DNA of 64,000 bases from Lentzea sp033794685 (GTDB lineage Bacteria; Actinomycetota; Actinomycetes; Mycobacteriales; Pseudonocardiaceae), in the NCBI GenBank assembly GCA_033794685.1, contig JARAYZ010000001.1. One strand, written 5' to 3'. The notes beneath the pieces were generated by a model. The model was not told the origin of the DNA and ran no database searches. It worked only from the letters and a program-made list of their open reading frames with translations. Both the position numbers and the translations under genes were made by a program. Below are positions 60,855-64,000 of this stretch, piece by piece (the stretch's first letter is position 1; every line of letters starts with the position of its first letter).

Positions 60855-60986
60855 TCACCGGCCGCAGTAGGCGATCGGCATCGCCTTCTCGTACTCCCAG
60901 AGCAGGATCGACACTCGACCATCGCGACTGTGCGCAGATTTCCCGAATACGGGCTCGTTCGGGCGAAAACGGTGAACCGGGTCAGC
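60855..60986 (-). pseudogene. Possible gene remnant between menF and the SDR gene
   Basis: A 43-codon open stretch ends in TGA at 60855 and reads ...DGRVSILLWEYEKAMPIAYCGR with GC-rich third positions, like the C terminus of a real protein. It has no start codon with a ribosome site and its 5' part overlaps the SDR stop out of frame. It may be the decayed tail of a lost gene; chance cannot be excluded. Confidence 0.25.
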
Positions 60987-61728
60987 CGTGCGGCCCGCCA
61001 CTGACGTAGATGACCTGGCCCGTCACGTAGTCGGCGTCCTCCGCCGCGAAGAACAACACGGCGCGTGCGATGTCGTGGGGCGTGCCGACGCGACCGCGTG
61101 GAATCGACTTCCGCTGCACCTCGACGTGCTCGTCGAGCGTGCGCCCGGCACGGGCCGCGGACACCTTGGTCATCTCCGTCACGATCACGCCGGGGCCGAT
61201 CGCGTTCACGGTGATGCCGAACGGGGCGAGGTCCAGTGCCGTCGCACGGGTGAAGCCCTCCAGACCCGCCTTGGCCGCGACGTAGTTGGCGCGGTCGTCG
61301 TCGACCAGGGCGGAGATGCTGGAGATGTTGACGATGCGGCCCCAGCCTGCGTCGCGCATGGCCGGCGCGGTGGCCTTGAGCATCAGGAAGCTGCCGCGCA
61401 GGTGGGTGTCGATCACGGCGTCCCAGTCGGCGAGCGGCATGTCGAGGACCATGTTGTCCCTGGCGAAACCGGCGTTGTTGACCAGGATCTCCACCGGTCC
61501 CAGCCGGGTCGTCACCTCGTCGACGGCTCTGGTCACGGCGTCGGGGTCGCTGATGTCGGCGAGCACCGCCAGGGCCGTGCCACCAGAGTCGGTGATCTCG
61601 CCGGCGACGTGCGCGCGGTCGGTGAGATCGACCACGGCCACGTGATGACCTTGGGCTGCCAGGGCTTTGGCCGTTCCGGCGCCGATTCCGGAGCCGGCGC
61701 CGGTGACGAGCGCGACGCGAGGGTTCAC
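60982..61728 (-). CDS. FabG-like SDR (3-oxoacyl-ACP reductase family)
   Basis: The 248-residue SDR has ALVTGAGSGIGAGTAKALA (cofactor) at ~residue 6-24, NNAGFARD at ~88, ISSISALVDDDRANYVAAK (Ser...Tyr-x3-Lys) at ~140-158, and the tail DYVTGQVIYVSGGPHG. Its role could be fatty-acid or hydroxyacyl metabolism; it stands alone, so the substrate is open. It begins 40 bp downstream of the M1 peptidase gene, same direction. Confidence 0.9.
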   Translation of the reverse strand: MNPRVALVTGAGSGIGAGTAKALAAQGHHVAVVDLTDRAHVAGEITDSGGTALAVLADISDPDAVTRAVDEVTTRLGPVEILVNNAGFARDNMVLDMPLADWDAVIDTHLRGSFLMLKATAPAMRDAGWGRIVNISSISALVDDDRANYVAAKAGLEGFTRATALDLAPFGITVNAIGPGVIVTEMTKVSAARAGRTLDEHVEVQRKSIPRGRVGTPHDIARAVLFFAAEDADYVTGQVIYVSGGPHG

Positions 61729-61768
61729 TCGTCGATCGTGCTCGTCACCGGCGTCGTGCGCTACCGAC

Positions 61769-63277
61769 TTACTTGTGCGCGTCCAGCAGTTCGTGCGTCA
61801 GCTGGATCTTGGCGCGCGACTTCGGCTCCGCGGCCTTGGCGACCGACAGCGACTTCGAGGCGACGTCGGCCGAACGGCCCGGTGCCTCCGCCGGCTTGCC
61901 CTTCGTGAAGAGCCACGTCTGGAACAGCTGGTCGAGCTGCTGGCCCGAGACCCGCTCCGCGGTGGCGATGAACTCCTCGATCGTCGCGTCCGAGTACTTC
62001 TTCTCCGCGACCCAGGTCTTCAGGATCTCGAAGAACTTCTCGTCGCCCACGGCCACGCGCAGGGCGTGCACGGCCAGGGCGCCGCGGTCGTAGACAGCGC
62101 CGTCGAAGACCGCGCCGGCACCGGGGTCGCCGGGCAGGACGTTCCAGAACTCGCTGTCCGCCGGGTACAGGTCGTAGGTGTAGTCGGCGTTCTCTTGTGC
62201 CGTGCCCTCACCGACGTGCTCGGACCACAGGAACTCCGCGTACGAGGCGAAGCCCTCGTTCAGCCAGATGTCGCGCCAGTGGTGCACGGACACGGAGTCG
62301 CCGAACCACTGGTGGCCCAGCTCGTGCGCGACCACGTAGGTGTTGGCGCCACGGCGGAAGAAGCCCGTGTCGTAGGTCGGGCGGGTCTGGTTCTCCAGGG
62401 CGTAGCCCAGGTTCGGAGTCACGACGCCGCCCTGCGCTTCGAACGGGTACGGGCCGAAGTTCTCCTCCAGGAACTCGACCACCTCGGGCGTGCGCTCGAT
62501 GCTCGCGCGTGCCGCGTCGGCGTTGTCGCCCAGGCGCTCGGAGTACGCGTTGACGTACGGCTGGCCCGAAGGGGTGGTGCCCTGACGGAGCTCGAACTGG
62601 CCGATCGTCAGGAACGTCAGGTACGTCGCCTGCGGCTTGGTGCTGCGCCAGTTCCAGCGCGTGTAGCCGTTGATCTGGCGGGTCTGGCCGACGAAGGTGC
62701 CGTTCGAGATCGCCTCGACGCCGTTCGGCACCGCGACGTTGACGTCGAAGGTGGCCTTGTCGGTGGGGTGGTCGTTGGACGGGAACCACCAGGAGGCGAT
62801 CTCCGGTTCGCCGATGGCCAGGGCGCCGTCGACGGTCCTCGTCCAGGCCGTGAAGCCGTTGCGGTCCTTCACCGTGGACGGGGTGTCCGCGTAGGTGACG
62901 ACGATCGTCAGGTCCTGGCCCTTGCGGACGCCGCCGCGCGGGGTGAGCGTCAGCTCGCCGTTGTCGGAGACGAACGACGACGCCACGTTGTTGACCCGGA
63001 CCGACTTCACCTTGAGCAGGAAGTCCAGGTTGAACTGCGTGAGGTCCTCGGTCGCCTTGGCGAGGATCGTGGTCGTGCCCGAGAGCAGGTCGCCGGTCGG
63101 GTTGTAGCTGAGCCTGATGTCGTAGTGGGAGACGTCGTACCCGCCGTTCCCGTAGGTCGGGAAGTACGGGTCACCGGCGCCGGGGGCACCTGGAGACGCC
63201 GCCAGCGCCGTCCCCGCGAAGAGCGTCATCGCGGCCGCGGACGCCACCGCGGCCGTCGCCTTGGATCTGATCGGCAT
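61769..63277 (-). CDS. Secreted M1-family zinc metallopeptidase
   Basis: The product has 502 residues. The signal peptide is MPIRSKATAAVASAAAMTLF with an AGTALA-AS cleavage site. The M1 beta domain (~35-260) precedes the catalytic domain with VAHELGHQWFGDSV (HExxH) and the third ligand Glu 18 residues later in IWLNEGFASYAEFLW. GYALENQTRP replaces the canonical GAMEN exopeptidase motif. It lacks the long C-terminal helical domain of aminopeptidase N (~870 aa), as is usual for short secreted actinobacterial M1 enzymes. It should trim extracellular peptides. Confidence 0.92.
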   Translation of the reverse strand: MPIRSKATAAVASAAAMTLFAGTALAASPGAPGAGDPYFPTYGNGGYDVSHYDIRLSYNPTGDLLSGTTTILAKATEDLTQFNLDFLLKVKSVRVNNVASSFVSDNGELTLTPRGGVRKGQDLTIVVTYADTPSTVKDRNGFTAWTRTVDGALAIGEPEIASWWFPSNDHPTDKATFDVNVAVPNGVEAISNGTFVGQTRQINGYTRWNWRSTKPQATYLTFLTIGQFELRQGTTPSGQPYVNAYSERLGDNADAARASIERTPEVVEFLEENFGPYPFEAQGGVVTPNLGYALENQTRPTYDTGFFRRGANTYVVAHELGHQWFGDSVSVHHWRDIWLNEGFASYAEFLWSEHVGEGTAQENADYTYDLYPADSEFWNVLPGDPGAGAVFDGAVYDRGALAVHALRVAVGDEKFFEILKTWVAEKKYSDATIEEFIATAERVSGQQLDQLFQTWLFTKGKPAEAPGRSADVASKSLSVAKAAEPKSRAKIQLTHELLDAHK

Positions 63278-63331
63278 GCGGCGGACGCTAACCAGACGAT
63301 CTTGAGGGAGCCACCGACTTACGTATGTTTC

Positions 63332-64000
63332 CTATCTGGTGAAAACGTTTGACACAGTCGCCTTGAGACGCTGGTGCAGTGCGCGCAGTTCGTCACGTTT
63401 TGCCTGCACTTCGACCACTTGGAGGCCTTTCGGTGACGCAATCGCGCTACGGAACTCCTCCTGGTCGTCCACTGTGGAGTGCGGAATTCGGTAGCCCGCG
63501 CACAAAGCGGTCAGATCAGCCCCGTGCGGGGTGCCGAAAATCCTTTCGAAACTGCTGCCGTACTCCGGGGCGCCCTGTTCCAGCAATGAAAAGATTCCGC
63601 CGCCGTCGTCGTTCAGCACGACGATCGTGAGGTCCGGCAGGCGGTCGGCGAGCAGGCCGTTGCTGTCGTGCAGGAACGTCAGGTCGCCCATCAGCGCGTA
63701 CGCCGGTCCCTCGTGCTGCCACGCGAGCCCGATGGCCGTGGACACGCTCCCGTCGATGCCCGCGGCACCCCGGTTGGCGTGCACGACGACGTCCGGACGG
63801 CGTTCCGCGGCGAAGTCGACGTCGCGGATCGGGTTGGACGAGCCCACGAACAGCAGCGACCCCGACGGCATCGCCTGCACCAGGTCGCGCGCGACCTGCA
63901 GGCCGGTCGGCCACGGCGCGGCGTCCAGCAGGTCGTCGACGGCCACGCTGACGTTCTTCACCGCGCTCTGCCACGCCTGCAGCCACTCGCCGTCCACGAA
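63332..64000 (-). CDS. menD: MenD (SEPHCHC synthase), C-terminal part; continues beyond the window
   Basis: About 223 C-terminal residues are visible: SLLFVGSSNPIRDVDF, GAAGIDGSVSTAIGLAW, ALMGDLTFLHDSNGLL (thiamine-diphosphate/Mg motif GD...N) and VVLNDDGGGIFSLLEQG. MenD condenses isochorismate (from MenF nearby) with 2-oxoglutarate. The reading frame is open to the right edge; the N-terminal ~330 residues lie outside. Confidence 0.93.
   Translation of the reverse strand, partial: FVDGEWLQAWQSAVKNVSVAVDDLLDAAPWPTGLQVARDLVQAMPSGSLLFVGSSNPIRDVDFAAERRPDVVVHANRGAAGIDGSVSTAIGLAWQHEGPAYALMGDLTFLHDSNGLLADRLPDLTIVVLNDDGGGIFSLLEQGAPEYGSSFERIFGTPHGADLTALCAGYRIPHSTVDDQEEFRSAIASPKGLQVVEVQAKRDELRALHQRLKATVSNVFTR

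Overview
The window is high-GC actinobacterial chromosome with frequent GTG starts, many ATGA/GTGA start-stop overlaps and several apparently leaderless genes. Gene content and order point to the Pseudonocardiales (Lentzea/Saccharothrix/Actinosynnema-like; this is inference). Several blocks are collinear with Mycobacterium tuberculosis: thrT-metT-rpmG-hadA-hadB-trpT-secE-nusG-rplK-rplA, tyrT-yajQ, nuoA-N, and the menD/mgtA/menG/menJ/grcC/htpX neighbourhood. I see no prophage, integrase, transposase, CRISPR array or secondary-metabolite cluster; this is mostly core chromosome with small accessory pieces. Layout 1-14 kb: a partial imine-reductase-like gene diverges from a GlxA-type regulator (1-1510). 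The ribosomal/secretion block runs leftward (1571-5585), followed upstream by tRNA-Met and tRNA-Thr. Next come a membrane GAF-GGDEF-EAL c-di-GMP protein, a PhzF-like gene diverging from a GNAT gene, an AhpD-like gene, and an SDR plus imine-reductase pair diverging from an HxlR regulator. A PP2C-like phosphatase and tRNA-Tyr close the section. Layout 14-31 kb: yajQ-rfbA run rightward and converge on a compact nuoB-nuoC-nuoI-htpX operon that lacks all other complex I subunits and diverges from a LysR regulator. After it come a lytic transglycosylase, an APH-like kinase, an HNH nuclease, a MerR regulator behind a roughly 500-nt gene-free leader, a DDAH-like/Lrp divergon, an enoyl-CoA hydratase, the korAB 2-oxoacid:ferredoxin oxidoreductase, and a 709-residue membrane-anchored acidic protein ending in a sunset-like domain. 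Layout 31-64 kb: rarD; a complete 14-gene nuoA-N operon read leftward from 48.8 kb, with a polyprenyl diphosphate synthase gene 19 bp behind nuoN and two perfect Rex operators in front of nuoA; menJ, menG, two GT4 glycosyltransferases (one MgtA-like), an inositol-phosphatase-family gene, the phenylacetyl-CoA epoxidase operon paaABCDE, menF, a FabG-like SDR, a secreted M1 peptidase and the 3' part of menD. Functionally the window is dominated by respiration. menF, menD, menG, menJ and the polyprenyl synthase make and trim menaquinone, and NADH dehydrogenase I, under apparent Rex (NADH/NAD+) control, reduces it. KorAB supplies reduced ferredoxin from 2-oxoacids and PaaABCDE feeds aromatic carbon. 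The most unusual items are an orphan LexA/SOS box firing into a hairpin, the NuoB-C-I-only operon with a nested palindrome at its regulator, repeated EQT-type motifs in the sunset-like protein, and a 129-bp MITE-like hairpin beside menG.
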